Notes: generated by a model not told the origin, from the sequence alone. A stretch of DNA of 64,000 nucleotides from Chalara sp. BL73 (GCA_918026815.1 CAKJVC010000089.1:62001-126000), one strand, 5' to 3'; shown: positions 1 to 12,543, counted from the first letter of the stretch. Translations and numbers: made by a program.

Positions 1-1515
1 CTGATTCTTCGGGAACTGCTTCACCAATCCTGTTGGAAGACATGCCATCGTTATGGCAGATGACAAATCCCGTGAGGCACCGTTCATCAACATATCCAGG
101 CCTGATTGTTTGCTATCGTCTCTTAAGACGCCTTCCAAGCGGTCCAGGAGCTCTGGATCAGTATCCGTGGGCATTTGTTCCTCGAGACCGACATATTTAG
201 CAGCAACTGATATGCCGACTTTATCAGCACCATTTAAAGTCTCTCTCCTCAATTTCTCTCCTTCCGGTGTTAATCGGAGGTCGTCCATACCACAAGTGAA
301 GGCCCTCATATGCAGAAATTTCGTGAGTAGTCGACCCAGTATGCTCAGAGTTTTGCCAGCAACCGCTGGTCCATAAGCTTCGTGGATAGAATGAACAAAG
401 CCTCCACTAGAAGGACCGATCTGAGATTTATCAAGGATACCGGTGACAAACTCTCCGCCGTGGAATATAACTAATCCTTCTTCTGACGTTGATCCCCACC
501 GATCAGCGGAAGTCAAAGTTTTGCTTGAGAGGAATAAAGGTCCACAACCGACAGGGACTATGTTCTGTAATATTGTTGTAATGACTTGCTTACCCGTCCA
601 ACGAGCCACCGGCTTTAGTATTGCAGGAGGAACTGTCTCAATACGGTCACTGACCGTATGTCCGCTCTCAGGACGAAGACAATTATAGATGAGCTGCTGA
701 TAAGCTGCGCGGTCAAAAAAGTGTCTCTGTTACACATCCAGACTGATACTGAAATATGATCCTGAATGAGACCACGCAATGGTTTACCCGAAGTTGCAAC
801 AAGATACTGGTGATCAGTATCTGCAATCTGCAATGCTTCGGCTCTGGCAATTTCATTTTGAGGAAAATGCATGTTCATTTCATCTCCATCGAAGTCGGCA
901 TTGTACGTATTACAATTAGCATAGTGCATTCGAATTGTCTTTTCCCCAGGGAGAACTCTTGCTCTGTGTCCCATTATTGAAGGCTTGTGCAAAGTGGGTT
1001 GTCGATTCATCAATACCACATCTCCATTTGTTAGATGCCGATGAACTTTCTTGTTGCGTCCACCACAAGAGCCACTGCCAGTGGTAGCCAGTAGTTGATT
1101 CGCCAGTGCCATCCGCTCATCAGGAGTTTTGGTTCGAAGGCTAATCACCATCCCATTCTCGTTCTCGATAGCAGCTGCCCCAGGCCATTTATCAATGCCA
1201 TTAATGACTGCTTGCTGCAACTCCTTGAAATTGTGACTAGTGACAGGCTCTGGATATGTGAGTTTCTTGGCAAATACTGGAGGAACCCCGATTTCATTGG
1301 TCTCAATGTTCGGGTCTGGAGAGATGACACTACGTGCGGCGAAATTAACTCGCTTGCCCATCATATTCTTTCTAAAAAGCCCTTCCTTCTTCTCCAACTT
1401 CTGTTTGATTCCGTCCTCGTTCTTCTTTCCTGCAGCGCCCTGTATGGGATTGCGATCACGGTCAATAAGAGAGTTGACAGCATCTTGAAGTGCGCACCCT
1501 TCTTCCTGAAGATCC
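1..1515 (-). pseudogene. RPA190: RNA polymerase I largest subunit, 5'-truncated fragment
   Basis: The product would be the catalytic A190 subunit of nucleolar RNA polymerase I, which makes pre-rRNA. Read on the minus strand, the frame runs from 1515 to the window edge and carries family landmarks in order: [37 protein letters not shown], the Mg-binding [15 protein letters not shown] (about 862-905), GLIQDHIS and FTCGMDDLRLTPEG. The match runs without gaps except for one break at an A6 run (715-720), where one more base restores the frame. The conserved clamp/zinc N-terminus (several hundred residues) is absent upstream; a Zn2Cys6 regulator fragment lies there instead. The 3' end is cut by the window edge. 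Either a partial duplicate or a misjoined contig; an essential gene must exist intact elsewhere. The family call is secure; the pseudogene status is inference. Confidence 0.85.
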
Positions 1516-1553
1516 TGGTAGTCTCAATGTTACGACATCTCACCTCACTTACC

Positions 1554-2565
1554 AATAGACTTCGAACATAAAGGAGGAGCGACCCAGACACAGGGTCTTT
1601 AAAGTTCCAAGGTCCGCGGTGTCTAATGAGTGCTATTGCGCCGTCGAGATGTGGATGCGGTTGTTTTGTGGAAGATCTTTTCATGAGCTGTCCAACGGTA
1701 GCCTGAGAAATTAGTAGGTTGTCGAAGCTATGACACCGGAGAACAAACCTCATAGAATTGCAAAAGCATGACCGCAAAGATGAGTTCATTGCTTGTGCAA
1801 TCACGCTGCTGTGTGACTAATTCTTTGATATGGGTAACAGCCTGAAGATAGTAGGAGCGAGAAAGTGGCGTGTCAGCTGGCTGGCCCATTCGGCCAGACA
1901 TCAGACTGATGCCACAGCCATGGTAGATACCTTGACAGGCGACTCTTTATCAGAGTTCATGTAAATTGACCCCAGATACTCGAAGAAACCTCTTCTTGCA
2001 AGGGGATCTCTGGTTGGAAATACATAATTACTGAAGAAGAAGTTCAACGCTTGCTCTCCTGGAATCGGCCGAAGAATGGTGAGATACGGATCGCAGCTTA
2101 GTTGGGGATTCCAGAGATCTTGTACCGGAGGCGGACTATGTCCACCAGATGAGGATGGGGATGAATGCCGGCTCTCTGGGGTAAAACGCGGCCTGGCGAG
2201 TTTGAGCCTGAAGAAGAGCTCTCTGCGTACGAAATTTTTCTGGCACTCTCTAACTTGGATTTCTCGGCTGCTTCCTGACGCTCGCGAGCCGCTTTGCGCT
2301 TAGCTTTGCCTCGCTCCACACCTTTCTTCGCAACTGAGGTTTGATCTCTCCATGCCAGGTCAAAATGGTTTTTGTATCCCGGACACTCTTGTTTCACTCG
2401 CAAGCAGGCTCCGCATTGGGGAACCTGTTCATCGCACTGTTCATATGTCAGTTAGAATAAAGCTAACCACTGGTACGCTCGTCAAAAGGTGGAGAATTTC
2501 CTCACCTTGATGCGTCGCTTCCTGCATGTCGCGCAGCCCTTACTCGGCTGACCAGTATATACCAT
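1554..2565 (-). pseudogene. Zn2Cys6 fungal transcription factor, 3'-truncated and frame-broken
   Basis: ATG at 2565 opens MVYTGQPSKGCATCRKRR. An intron (2437-2505) then interrupts the zinc cluster, which continues as CDEQVPQCGACLRVKQECPG, giving the six cysteines of a Gal4-type DNA-binding domain. A basic, Glu/Lys-rich linker follows, then the family's middle region (EQALNFFFSNYVFPTRDP, later HLDGAIALIRHRGP). A second intron with a clear CTACTAAT branch site fits 1703-1748. There are two frame breaks, near 2190-2197 and 1900-1912. Both look like loss of one base; the second would be a GGG to GG change. Homology stops at LLLYVRSLL (1554), and the Pol I subunit begins 38 nt later. The usual C-terminal half of such factors is missing. 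Either a truncated gene or the 5' part of a chimera. Confidence 0.75.
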
Positions 2566-5500
2566 CGCGAGCAGTTATATACGCATGTATGATCGCTCTA
2601 TGGCTAAGGATGCGATAGGAAGACGTTGGTTGGGGCAATTCATGTGCATCCAGGAAGCGGATAGGTCCTCCAGCACGTGGTTTACGCTTTACAACCTTGA
2701 AGCCCTCCACTCGTCCTTTGAATCTGAAGTTGAAAGAGGCTCGGCGCAAAGAAGAAGTTCTTGCAGAAGTTGTCGAAGGATTAATTGCTCTGGGAATACA
2801 AGCTAAAGGCTCCTTATGAAGCTTTAAGAATACAGTGCCGACGATATACCGAGCAATCCGAGTTCAGTGCGGGGCGATAAAGATGCTTTTCAAGCTGGCG
2901 GATATGAGCCCTTCGCTTCTTATGCTCAATTAGGCCGTGGGGACCATGACTGTGTTGGGGGAGTAAGATGTTTATTTTGACGATGAATAGGCAAGGAGAC
3001 GCCTCAAACGGAGTATCGTGGGATGGGGTGGTTTAGGTGATGGGAAATGGAGATGGGGGAGTTTGATGTGGTTGTGTGGCGCCCAACGTTTACTTTTCGC
3101 AATGTAGGCGACATCTGGTAAGGCCTGTCCTGGAAAAACTGTGCTACAACTCCGTAATTAGGGTAATGAGGTCTTGGCTTGAAACGACATAGCCTCATGG
3201 CCCTCTTATAGCCTACAACTGCCCCGGAGCACAAGCCCTAGCAAACCCTACCAGCCCTAGCTAGGTGGTAGCCCTACTGTACTGTGCTGTACTGAGCTGT
3301 ATTATACACTAGTACTGTCCTGTAACTGGCCCTAGCTAGCCGTCGACCAAGCCCCAAGCCCACCCCTAAAATGGCCCTTTTAGCTCTCGACTCAGGCCAT
3401 CCTCCTCCTCCTCCCTCCTCCTGCTTGCACTGCATGCCATGTACCCTGTATGTACATTAGTAACTTGTTTGTACCTTGTAAATGCACCTCCAAGCCCCAG
3501 TCTGGGCCCCATCTTGCCAATCACCATATAATGAGATCCCACCGAGGCCATCACCAGCTTCCATCGGATGCATGTCAGCCTTCCTCCCGTACTCTATCTA
3601 TGAAAGCATTCTGCTTATCGGCAGATCTGTCCCGGCAGTGTCTGTCTTGGGAAAAGGGATAATTAAAAGATCTCGCAACACGACCCGAAAACACGACTCA
3701 GCGCAGCGTTGCTAACAGAATGGGGGCTTCAAATTACCATGGGAGAACCGTCGTGTAGCATTCCGCTCTGGATGGAACTATCTTGCCACGTTTTGCCCGT
3801 TGCTAAACATGCAGGAGACTTGTTGGCTTCCATATTCCATTCGGATGTGCCTCACTCCCACAGTCGTTGGGAGCTTTCAACCTGAGCATTCAGGATTCAA
3901 GAGAAATCGTTCATTTTTCCCTTCCCTCCCCTTCCCACCCCTGGCACGTATGCACTGCAACATACTCAGGACTTCCCCAGACTGGTGATTGGGTGCTCTA
4001 GCCGCGATGACCACCACCAAAACAATTCAAAGAGGTCGCCATCCACATACGGATCTCTTTCTGATGGCTGCATATCGTGTAATGTCAACAAGCCATCCCT
4101 TGAGCCTCAGATCTATCCCATTGGATGTTTATTACCTCCGTTAGACCCTTTCGTACTTGTCATTTGCGGCTCACGGAAGCCGCTGCAGTCATCATTCCCA
4201 CGTGGTTGGGTTTCTCAGGGTGAGTGTGTGACATGCCTTCATGTCAAGCTTGATGGGGGTTGCACTACACTCTCGCATGATGCCCTCCAAGGTGGTTTTT
4301 TTTTTTTTGGCAAACGCTTCCAATAGAGAGTCCGAGAGACGGTCGAGACATGGCAAGACAAAACAGTGTCTTTCAGCTGCAGCTTCATCCTTCCATGACT
4401 GACACAATCGATCTTCTCTTCCTAGGAACATATCTGGCGCTGCGATGCCTTGACCTATGTCACAATGAATTTCGATTTTCTCCTGTGGCTCTCACATCCT
4501 GATACTTCCGTATTGGTAGCTACTCAACACATGTTTGTATAAACATTGCAGGGATACTTTTCAACCGGGGCCGTCAACGTGGATTGAGACACAAACCCCT
4601 TCACGTAGTAGAGATCCAATACCATGAACCCTCATATTGGATTCGATGCATTTCTGCAGCTCTCACATCTCGCATCATCTCAACACCTGCGGATCTATAA
4701 CCACTCTACAAATATTGTTTGCGTAAATACTGCACGGAGATTTTGTAGAACGGCGAAGAACTTGGCAGTTTATTGATTACTAGATGAACATGGTTCTAAG
4801 AAGCAAAGGCAAAATACCAACCAGAATTCAACGCTTGCCTTTGGGCAGCAGCAGCGGCAGAAGGAAGCTGAAACATCAGATCATCGCACTTGAAAATGCG
4901 CCCATCTTGACGAGTTGCATTCGCTCAAGTTTCCATGCGGCATTTTCGTCGTATTAGAGCCTGAGGATTGCATGCAGCACCTTTTAAGCATGCGTCTCGA
5001 CCCCATGCAAAGGCCTTTTCTACTGTATGGCCCATACATGCACACCATCAACCACCATCCGCAAAAGCAATTGAACTTCCCGTCCAGCAGTCCAATGGAT
5101 CCAAATAAAAGAAGCCTCCATGATGGTATAGCGTGACAATAGTGCTCAGAAATCCAGACTAGCTCACGGCAGATCCGACCTTAGACATTTCCCCTCCAAC
5201 TCAGGGCCATTAAAAAGCATACTATCTTGTAAGCAGACCCTGAAAGCTTGATTTTCGGCTGTCGAAACATGTTACACCTGTTGCGCCCATGATCCTCCCA
5301 AAATAAACTGCTGTGCCCATGCTGTACTCTGTTCAGAATCAAAAGGGTAAGTTTTGTAAACAGATGGAGCTGTGTTGCTCCGCGTTGAAGGGGGCAGAAT
5401 AAATGACGTAGGTTGACCCCGCCATACCCCCATGCAAACGGTTGGATACAGAATCCAACACAGCTGAACCCCAATATCGCAACCAACCTGAGAATGAAAT

Positions 5501-5720
5501 ATCCAAGCCCGCGACCATACCGCGAGCGATTGCGCTAATATGAGAGCATAGCTGCTAGCGTGGAGAGGCTTGTAGGGAAGAGAGCTTTCCGCTGCGAATA
5601 TAAGACCTGAGCTTACCCCTCCTTTCCTCTGACTCTCTTTTTCCAATTATCTTCACTCCCCTATCAACACCACCGTATCTGCTTCCACCCACCCCAAACC
5701 AAATTCCATAATCTGCAGAA
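2566..5720. other. Long intergenic region
   Basis: I see no supported gene. The stretch holds a short CTGTA-rich low-complexity patch near 3270-3320, pyrimidine-rich patches near 3400, and a T14 run near 4300. Possible reading frames are short, mostly lack ATG starts and show no recognisable motifs. The last few hundred bases are probably the promoter and leader of the downstream small gene. Confidence 0.5.
5600..5720 (+). promoter_or_regulatory. Pyrimidine-rich leader of the small-protein gene
   Basis: A CT-rich tract (about 5615-5690) sits directly before the ATG at 5721, after a TATAAG at about 5599. This is the usual look of the promoter and 5' UTR of a highly expressed filamentous-fungal gene. 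Assignment is from composition and position only. Confidence 0.4.
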
Positions 5721-6192
5721 ATGGACTTCCTCAACAAGGCAAAGCAGTCTTTGAGCGGTGCTGGCTCCAGCAACTCTGCCAACACCGGCAACAATCAACA
5801 GAACCCTCCCGCCCAGGGAGGTCAAGCTCCTGCCGGCCAGAAGCAAGACTACGGAGATAAGGGTACGCCATCATGGCTCAGCCGTCCCCCTCCTCAACTT
5901 TTCTCCCCCGTCCCGCACCCTCCCACCTCCATCCCCGCGCGGAAAGCTAACCATCAGCGTAGCATTCGACTTCATCTCCAAGAAGACGGGCCACGACTTC
6001 GCTCCCGGCACCGACGAGAAGATCACCGATGGAGCCCGCAGCGCCTACGAGAAGTTCACTGGGTATGTTTCTCTTTTCCTTCCTCACGCTGCTTCCATCC
6101 CTTCCGTGCAAGATGCCATGTGTATATCTCTAGCACACGCCTAATGCTGCGTCGTGGTTAGCTCCAAGGTCGACCCGAAATACTCTAACTAG
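5721..6192 (+). CDS. Conserved fungal small hydrophilic protein, 90 aa
   Basis: Three exons (5721-5862, 5963-6062, 6162-6192) splice cleanly to 91 codons including TAG. Introns start GTACGC and GTATGT; the first ends with a CTAACC branch region and TAG, the second with TTAG. The product begins MDFLNKAKQSLSGAG, has a Gln/Asn/Gly-rich low-complexity middle (residues 12-42), then DYGDKAFDFISKKTG and a closing EKFTGSKVDPKYSN. This layout (amphipathic start, disordered middle, YEK.TG.KVDPK.SN tail) matches a family of short conserved hypothetical ascomycete proteins, often abundant but without a demonstrated biochemical role. It has no signal peptide and no membrane segment. The ATG is chosen because it opens the conserved MDFL start after the CT-rich leader. 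Confidence 0.85.
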
Positions 6193-8597
6193 GGTTGATG
6201 GCGTCGTAACATGTTGATGTCGAAGTTGACAGTGGCTGATGATATGATTTTGCAGAAAGAAGGTTGATCCCAAATGGAGCAATTAAGTTTGACGACATAT
6301 GGGTTTGATGAACGGCAGGGTAGGGTATGGTGTTGTGGATCGGACTGGACTGGGCTGGACTGGATGGATTAGTTAGGGATATTATGCTTAATGAACCAAG
6401 CTTTCTAAATTCTCGATTCTTCAACCTCTTACAATACTGAACAATGATCTGCATTCTGAGTCCCCTAAGCCGTCGCATTCATCATATCGTCAAGATCAGA
6501 TCCCCGTCCTTTAATTCTCCAGAGTCGTGCCATTACCACCCCATCATACCAGTCTTCACCACAAACCAACATAGCTATTCCACCCCTCCTTTCTACACCA
6601 TCTCCCATCACCATTTCCCATCCTACCACCATCTCCTATCCACATCTCCCATCCCTTCCCTTCCCCTCCATCCACAAGCAACCATCACGTGACCAAACAC
6701 ATCCCGAAACATCCCCACCGCCCTAGGCTCTAAGCCTCCCAGCCCGCAAATAGAACATCTCAACATAAACGGCAGCAGTCTAGCACCGATCATTATCGAT
6801 TCCCGATACCCTCCTACCAAGCGACTAAACACCCACACGGCCGCGCAAGGGGAGCAGGCAGGGATGTGCGGCGCACACAAGCGTTCCCATGGGCGGGCGT
6901 TACGAAGCGCCTCTCGAAACCGGGATCGTTCGCGCCGTTTTTCGTCACGGCGGCGCAGCGTCAGGCTGAGGTTCCTATGCGGGGGAGCCCCCTCGCTCTT
7001 TGGGCTGGCTTTCGCTCCCGGGGTGCGGGTTCCCTTCTTTGTTTAAAAAAAATTAAAATAAAATAAAACAAAATAAAATACAAAGCAGCAATACCTATCC
7101 TCGCCGCGGCGTTGAATCCGCATGTTTTGCGCCGGATCGCGGGTTCGTGAGGATGGTGGGTGGTTGGGAAGCTGGAACGGAGAAAGGGGGGGGGAGGTTT
7201 CGGCTCCCTGATGCGGCGAATCTAGGGGTTTTGGGCGAAGGATGGTATGGATGATATGGAGCGTGATGTGTGGGCTTGTTTGCTTTGCGGAGGCTTGCAA
7301 TTTTTGAATTTCGAGCTTCGAATCTCGAATTCATGCATCGGTGTGCTGAGCTGCTGAGGTATCGAGGCGGTGTTGCATGCGATTTATGGCTGACTTATGG
7401 CCGGGAAAAGACATTGTCGTCGTCAGAGGCATGGTTAACTTGCTGTCGCTTTTTATTGTAGTGTTTTGGGGGATAAAAGACTTGAAGCTAATAGGGAAAA
7501 AAATCTAAAAAATTCTCGCTGCTTTTTTTATAGTGCTCTCCTTGACCGTGTGTGTTATATTTGAACTTGGGTCGTCCGTAGATTGAAGTGACAAATTATT
7601 GTTGCACTTCTCGCGTCAGTTTGCTATGGCATCTTGCTATGCGTACCGAGGGAAGTACAGTTTCTTATTATTTAGCAGTGAAAAGTTCCGAACATAATGT
7701 TGGTTATATATATGCGTTAATTTACGCGTAAGCATCCGTTACTATGTCAGTTATGTGAGGTGGCGAAAGTGGATATGTACTCGTTAAGATAGTGCAGCGA
7801 GGAAGACAATAAAGGTTTGATAATTTTAAAGAAGATAAACTTATTTAATAGTAGTAACAAGATTTAGCGGTGACTCGAAGTTTAGACAGCAATAGCAACT
7901 TGTTTCGATGGACATTTGAAAGCAAATCTGCAATTCGTCTCTGGGCATATCTCAGCATAGCGAAAGATCGATTGCATCTAGAATGAGTCCAGTTTGCATA
8001 AAAGCTCTCAAGCTATTTAAAATCCATATACCTGGATCGAACCTTTGATATATGTATAATAGCCGGCGTTTGTGAATTCGTTTGCGATTCCAGATATGCG
8101 GATCTATTACCTAACACCGTAAAAATAACCCAAATAATCACTCCAGAACGTGTAATCAGTGTCTCATTTTTCCTAATTCGTCCCAAAAAGGCAAAGGATA
8201 AAATGATGTAATATTACTAACTATCGCAACATGGTAACTAACAATCCAGCAGGACCATCTAGATCCCTATATGGTCACGTGAAAGCGGCTCTGTGGGAAC
8301 CCCTTAGATAACCGAGACTGACTTTGTATCCCATCCTTGCAAATCTTGACTAAATCTATCCACCCTAGAATATCAAAAACTTTTTTGTCGCCGAAGCACG
8401 CCATTCTATTTCGCCGCCGCTACGCGAAAGGTAAATGTACCAAAGAGAGAAAAAAAAAGGAAAAGAAAAAAGAACCTTATCATCATGGCTTACGGCGAAT
8501 TTGCATATAACTTCATGATAGCTTGCCCACTCTTCATCGTCTTGCATCTGTGTTCTTCGCGTTTTCCAGAAGTTCTTGGCATCCATCTCCCGCCGCC
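6193..8597. other. Intergenic region, AT-rich toward the right
   Basis: The left part is the 3' flank of the small gene and a pyrimidine-rich stretch (6520-6690). An A/T-only stretch of low complexity lies at 7042-7085, and a more GC-rich block at about 6840-7030. From about 7440 to 8470 the sequence is AT-rich with no convincing reading frame. The final 100 bases lead into the transporter ATG in a GCCGCC context. Confidence 0.45.
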
Positions 8598-10035
8598 ATG
8601 AGTTCCTCCTCATCAGTTTCCGCTCACGAAGCGGCCCCCATCAAGAAGCATAGCTGGTTCCGCTCGATCCCGTTCCAGATCCTCGTCGCGAGCTGCGTCT
8701 CCTTCACCGCGCCAGGTATGTGGGACGCCTTGGGAGGTCTAGGAGCAGGAGGAGCCGCGAAGCCGTTCGCGGTTTCCGCAGCCAACGCTTTGGTCTATGG
8801 ATTATTTGCGATTTTCTGCGTAGCCGCTGGAGCGATCAACAACCGCATCGGGCTGAAATACGGTCTTGCGCTGGGAGCGATCGGCTATCCGTTATATGGC
8901 GCAGGCCTGTATACCAACAACAAAACAAGCAGCACTGGATTTATGCTGTTCGGCAGTGCAATCTGTGGTATCAGTGCTGGGTTCTTTTGGGCGGCTGAGG
9001 CGGCGATCATCATCGGGTATCCATCTCCCTCAGACCGAGCATTCTATCTGGCTATCTGGCAGACTGCAAAAGCCGCTGGGCCAATCGTCGGGGGAGCCAT
9101 CAACTTGGGATTGAACGCCAACCAGAAAACCACTGGCTCGGTATCATCCGCAACATATATCGTCTTCATCGTGATCATGTGTCTCGGCCTCCCCATCGCC
9201 CTCCTCCTCTCTCCCGCTGAGAAGGTATGGCGCAAAGACGGCACCCGGATCGTGACCAACAAGCAAGCCACCTGGGCCGCCGAGTTCAAGGCCGTGTTCT
9301 CCCTATTCGGCTCGCGAAGAATCCTGTTGCTGCTTCCTGCGTTCTTCATCAGTTACTTTTACAACGGATTTGTCAGCACGTGGCTAACTACCTATTTCAC
9401 CGTCCGCTCTCGCGCCTTCTCTTCGTTCTTCACCAACTTCGCGGGAATCTTCTCTTCATTCCTCATCGCTTCCCTGCTCGATCGGCAGTCTATCCACATC
9501 AAGACCCGCGCCAAGATCGCCTTCCTCTCCATCGTCACTATTTTGATCGGGACCTGGATCTGGGCTACTATCTTGCAAAAGAGATTCTACGATAGCGAAA
9601 CGGACGTGGTCTTTGATTGGTTCAAGGGAGGCTTCGGAAGCGCGTACGCATTGGTATTCTTCTGGCAGTTCGGAGGCCAAGCATTCCAGCAGTTTTTGTA
9701 CTGGGTCGTCGGACAGTATGCGACTGATCTGTCGAGTCTGTCTCACCACACGGGAATTTTGAGAGGAGTTGAGGCACTGGGACAGACTGTAGCTTGGGCG
9801 TAAGTTCTCATTGCCTCATCTAATTTTACGTCTGAAAATGCTGACATGATATAGGATGCAATCCCAAGGCAACGCAAATCATTTCGTCAGCATTGGACTC
9901 AACTTCGGCATCACGGTTCTTTGCATCTTCCCTACCTGGATCGTGCTTTCCGAGCTAGAGCATAGCCATGAGGTCACGGTGACGGAGGAAGATGTCGCGA
10001 AGCAATCTGACGTGGAGACTTCGCCAACACCTTAG
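8598..10035 (+). CDS. UNC93-like major facilitator transporter, 460 aa
   Basis: A polytopic membrane protein of the UNC93/DUF895 branch of the MFS superfamily, probably moving a small solute or ion across a membrane; the substrate cannot be told from sequence. The start is the ATG at 8598 (CGCCGCCATGAG), giving a short Ser-rich cytosolic N-terminus. One intron (9800-9854; GTAAGT..ATATAG) joins TGGGC to GATGCAATCC in frame, and the stop is TAG at 10033. About ten to twelve hydrophobic segments are visible, including FQILVASCVSFTAPGMWDAL (the family's conserved first helix with the GMWDALGGLGAGG loop) and YALVFFWQFGGQAFQQFLYW. The C-terminus is acidic and cytosolic. Length is normal for the fungal family. 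Neighbours give no clue to substrate. Confidence 0.9.
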
Positions 10036-11087
10036 ACGGCTGCGTAAGCTAAAGAAACTGATTTGTGATTTGTAATAGACTTATACTAGATACCCTGGCG
10101 ATAGGATGGCTACATGGTTAGAAGTTAGACTTTAGATGGTTGTACTATAGGAACAAAGAAATAATACATTATACTACAAGGTTGCTTTGCACAACTACCA
10201 AGAACCGAAGTATCAGGACTTGATGCGGCTTGTCGTGGACACGAAGCCCATGCGCGAAGATTTTGGAGGGAGCAGCAGACAACTTCATCGCACCGAGTTG
10301 GTCTTGAGCGTCTGTCGGTCGCTCGATCCACGGAATCCTTTGTCCCGAAACAGACGATCCGCTGTTTCCCCTTCTTGAACAAAAGATTGTAACTAAGAGA
10401 GGCGGCGAGTTGGACAGTGCACTTCCGGACTGCTCGTCATTCGTGACATGGTGCATAGGATAAGGCTGATTCTTATGACTCGGAGGAAGCCGATACAGGA
10501 AGGCGTCCAGCCTGTCTGGATGAAGATACTACTTCTTCTGGATACGGGTGTGGGCTTAAGACTATCAGGTCGATCGCAGGGATTTGTGCTGGAGAATCGG
10601 CAAAGAAAGGAGAACTACGACCAAGATGGCCGGATTTCCCGTCTATATTTGGATGAGGAGAGATTATCGGTGAATCAGCGGAAGAGTATGTGGTGCGTTT
10701 CTCTAGACGTACGCAGTGGCTTTTGGCTTGATAGCGGCTGCCAAAAAGCCACTCGACGGATTTGCTTAGCATGGAAAAGTTGCAGCAGCTAGATTTAATT
10801 AGAGAGTCGAAGTCGGGACAAGTAATGAGAACCAGTGAAAGCTCTGTTTTTGGTAGAATGATTCTTTTAACACAGAGAAAGCTAGTGTAGAGTATACTCT
10901 GTTTTATTAAAACACTAAGTTTTAATAGGCATTGCAAAAGATTTTCTCAAAAAAAAAAAGGGAGTTTTTACGGAAGCTTATCAACACTATTGTGTTGTAG
11001 AAAAATTATTTAGTAGTTATATTCAAGAAATCGAGCCCCGAGCGTTCAGCCAGGCTCGCGGTATATATTCGAGCAAGTTGGACATAT
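10036..11087. other. Intergenic region
   Basis: I see no supported gene. Small open frames at 10169-10456 and 10448-10937 occur on both strands without recognisable motifs. An A-rich tract lies at about 10950-10960. Confidence 0.45.
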
Positions 11088-12054
11088 TTGAAAGTCGCAG
11101 CACCGACATCAATCCCACTTGGTTATTGGCAAGGGACAACGTTTGGAAGTTCGATGGACAGCCCAACAGGGAGGAATATTTGGAAATCTGCTAAGCGAGT
11201 CTCCAAGCTCTTCAAAATCCACGACCAGGCAAGCGACATCACCAAGGCGTATCAGCCGCTCCAGGAGGAGTTCAAGTTATCCTTGAGTAGCGCAGGATAC
11301 TGGCACAGCAATAGTCTCACACAGTGCATTTTACTTACTAGCGCCGGAGTTGCGCCAGAATCATTTGTCATAGGTTGAAGTGTTTGCCGGACTCATCAAA
11401 GACGCAATCAAACTGCCATACTACATCACCAGAAGCTAGGTCACCGTGAGAAAGGCATTTGATACTAGCAGATTAATTTTTGATCCGTCTAGATGACCCG
11501 GTAAAGGATAAACTCGAATTTGCCCTCGGGCATATTGATGTTCAGGTTGAAGAAATTCTCATTCCGCTGACGCCTCGCTGCATAGGCTGTATGATAGACT
11601 GGCAGGATAAACTTGGCCGGACTAGCTGGTGGAAGGATGAGGAGGCGATTTTATGCTGGTCCAGGTCCAACTTTTGTTGGTGCGCAGCCTGGTTCTGTTT
11701 CATGGGGTCCATGAGGACTCATACAGGAGAACTATGCGCCTGTGTCTTTTAGGTATATCAGCTGTGGCTAGACAATACAGGAAGCCCCTCCGCCGTAGAC
11801 CCGCATGACCGGATTAGTTTGCTTTATCCTGCACGTTTTCGGACAGAAGGATTTGGAGGATTTGGAGAAATTGCTGAATTTGTACTACCTGAAGGCGAGA
11901 GCCCAAGCGAGACGGCCTCTTGTTCTATATTATATGACTCGATCAGAACAGAGCGGTGGGCTATTCAAGAGATTAACCACGGAAAACTTTGGATGGACAA
12001 AAACTGGGGAGATTTGGTTTGCGAAAACGCAGCCTATACTACTATGGAATAGCA
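11088..12054 (+). pseudogene. Decayed coding remnants of unknown family
   Basis: Several plus-strand fragments with protein-like composition lie in changing frames with stops between them. One frame at about 11100-11190 reads into a Trp/Asp-rich segment; another at 11190-11310 continues with SKLFKIHDQASD and EEFKLSLSSAGYW. Further fragments lie at 11480-11650 (DKLEFALGHIDVQVEEI) and 11819-12052 (EIAEFVLPEGESPSE, then ERWAIQEINHGKLWMDKNW). I do not recognise the family. The mosaic of frames suggests one broken gene, possibly with unrecognised introns. Function unknown. Confidence 0.4.
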
Positions 12055-12062
12055 TGTGCTAG

Positions 12063-12543
12063 TCGGAAATGCTATTACTTGTCCAAAAGCCATTCTACTT
12101 GTCGTCCTTGCTCGATTAGGAGGCCTCGCTAACTGCAGATACCTTTCTTCTGAATTGCCAAGATACAATGGCGAGAGTTCCTGAATGATAACCTACCAAT
12201 TGAAAAGGTTACACCGAAGTGTCCCTCGTGGAGTGCGTCCTCCCTGAGCCGCAGTATCCACCAAGAATAGGTTGAGCGCCACAACTGCGACGCCATAGTT
12301 TTAGGCAGCACCTTAGTGTGGGAAGTTTTGGACTCACTCGTATATTCGGCGCTGACGACCTTTGCCTAGCCTATTAGCTATTTTAGTATATATAAGTCCT
12401 CATAAAATTCGTAAAAAGCTCAACAATAATTTACTCATTAACACAAATACATCTTCCGTCACAAAACAACCAGTCCGGCTACCATGAAAAATATCGCCTC
12501 CGCAGGGATTTATACATAAGCCACGCCAATAGAATCCTTTAAA
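12063..12543. other. Intergenic region
   Basis: No gene is visible. The 3' half, from about 12370, is A-rich and leads into the ATG at 12544; it probably carries the promoter of the next gene. Confidence 0.4.

Noticed and set aside
53..376. Plus-strand open frames over 53-1571
   Set aside because: They are antisense to the polymerase I sequence, whose conserved motifs fix the minus strand as coding.
3004..3330. CCCTA-like words resembling telomere repeat
   Set aside because: The words are scattered and irregular (CCCTAG, CCCTAC), not a tandem TTAGGG array.
5181..5646. Minus-strand frames of about 100-124 codons upstream of the small gene
   Set aside because: They start at non-ATG codons, overlap the CT-rich leader of the plus-strand gene and show no motif.
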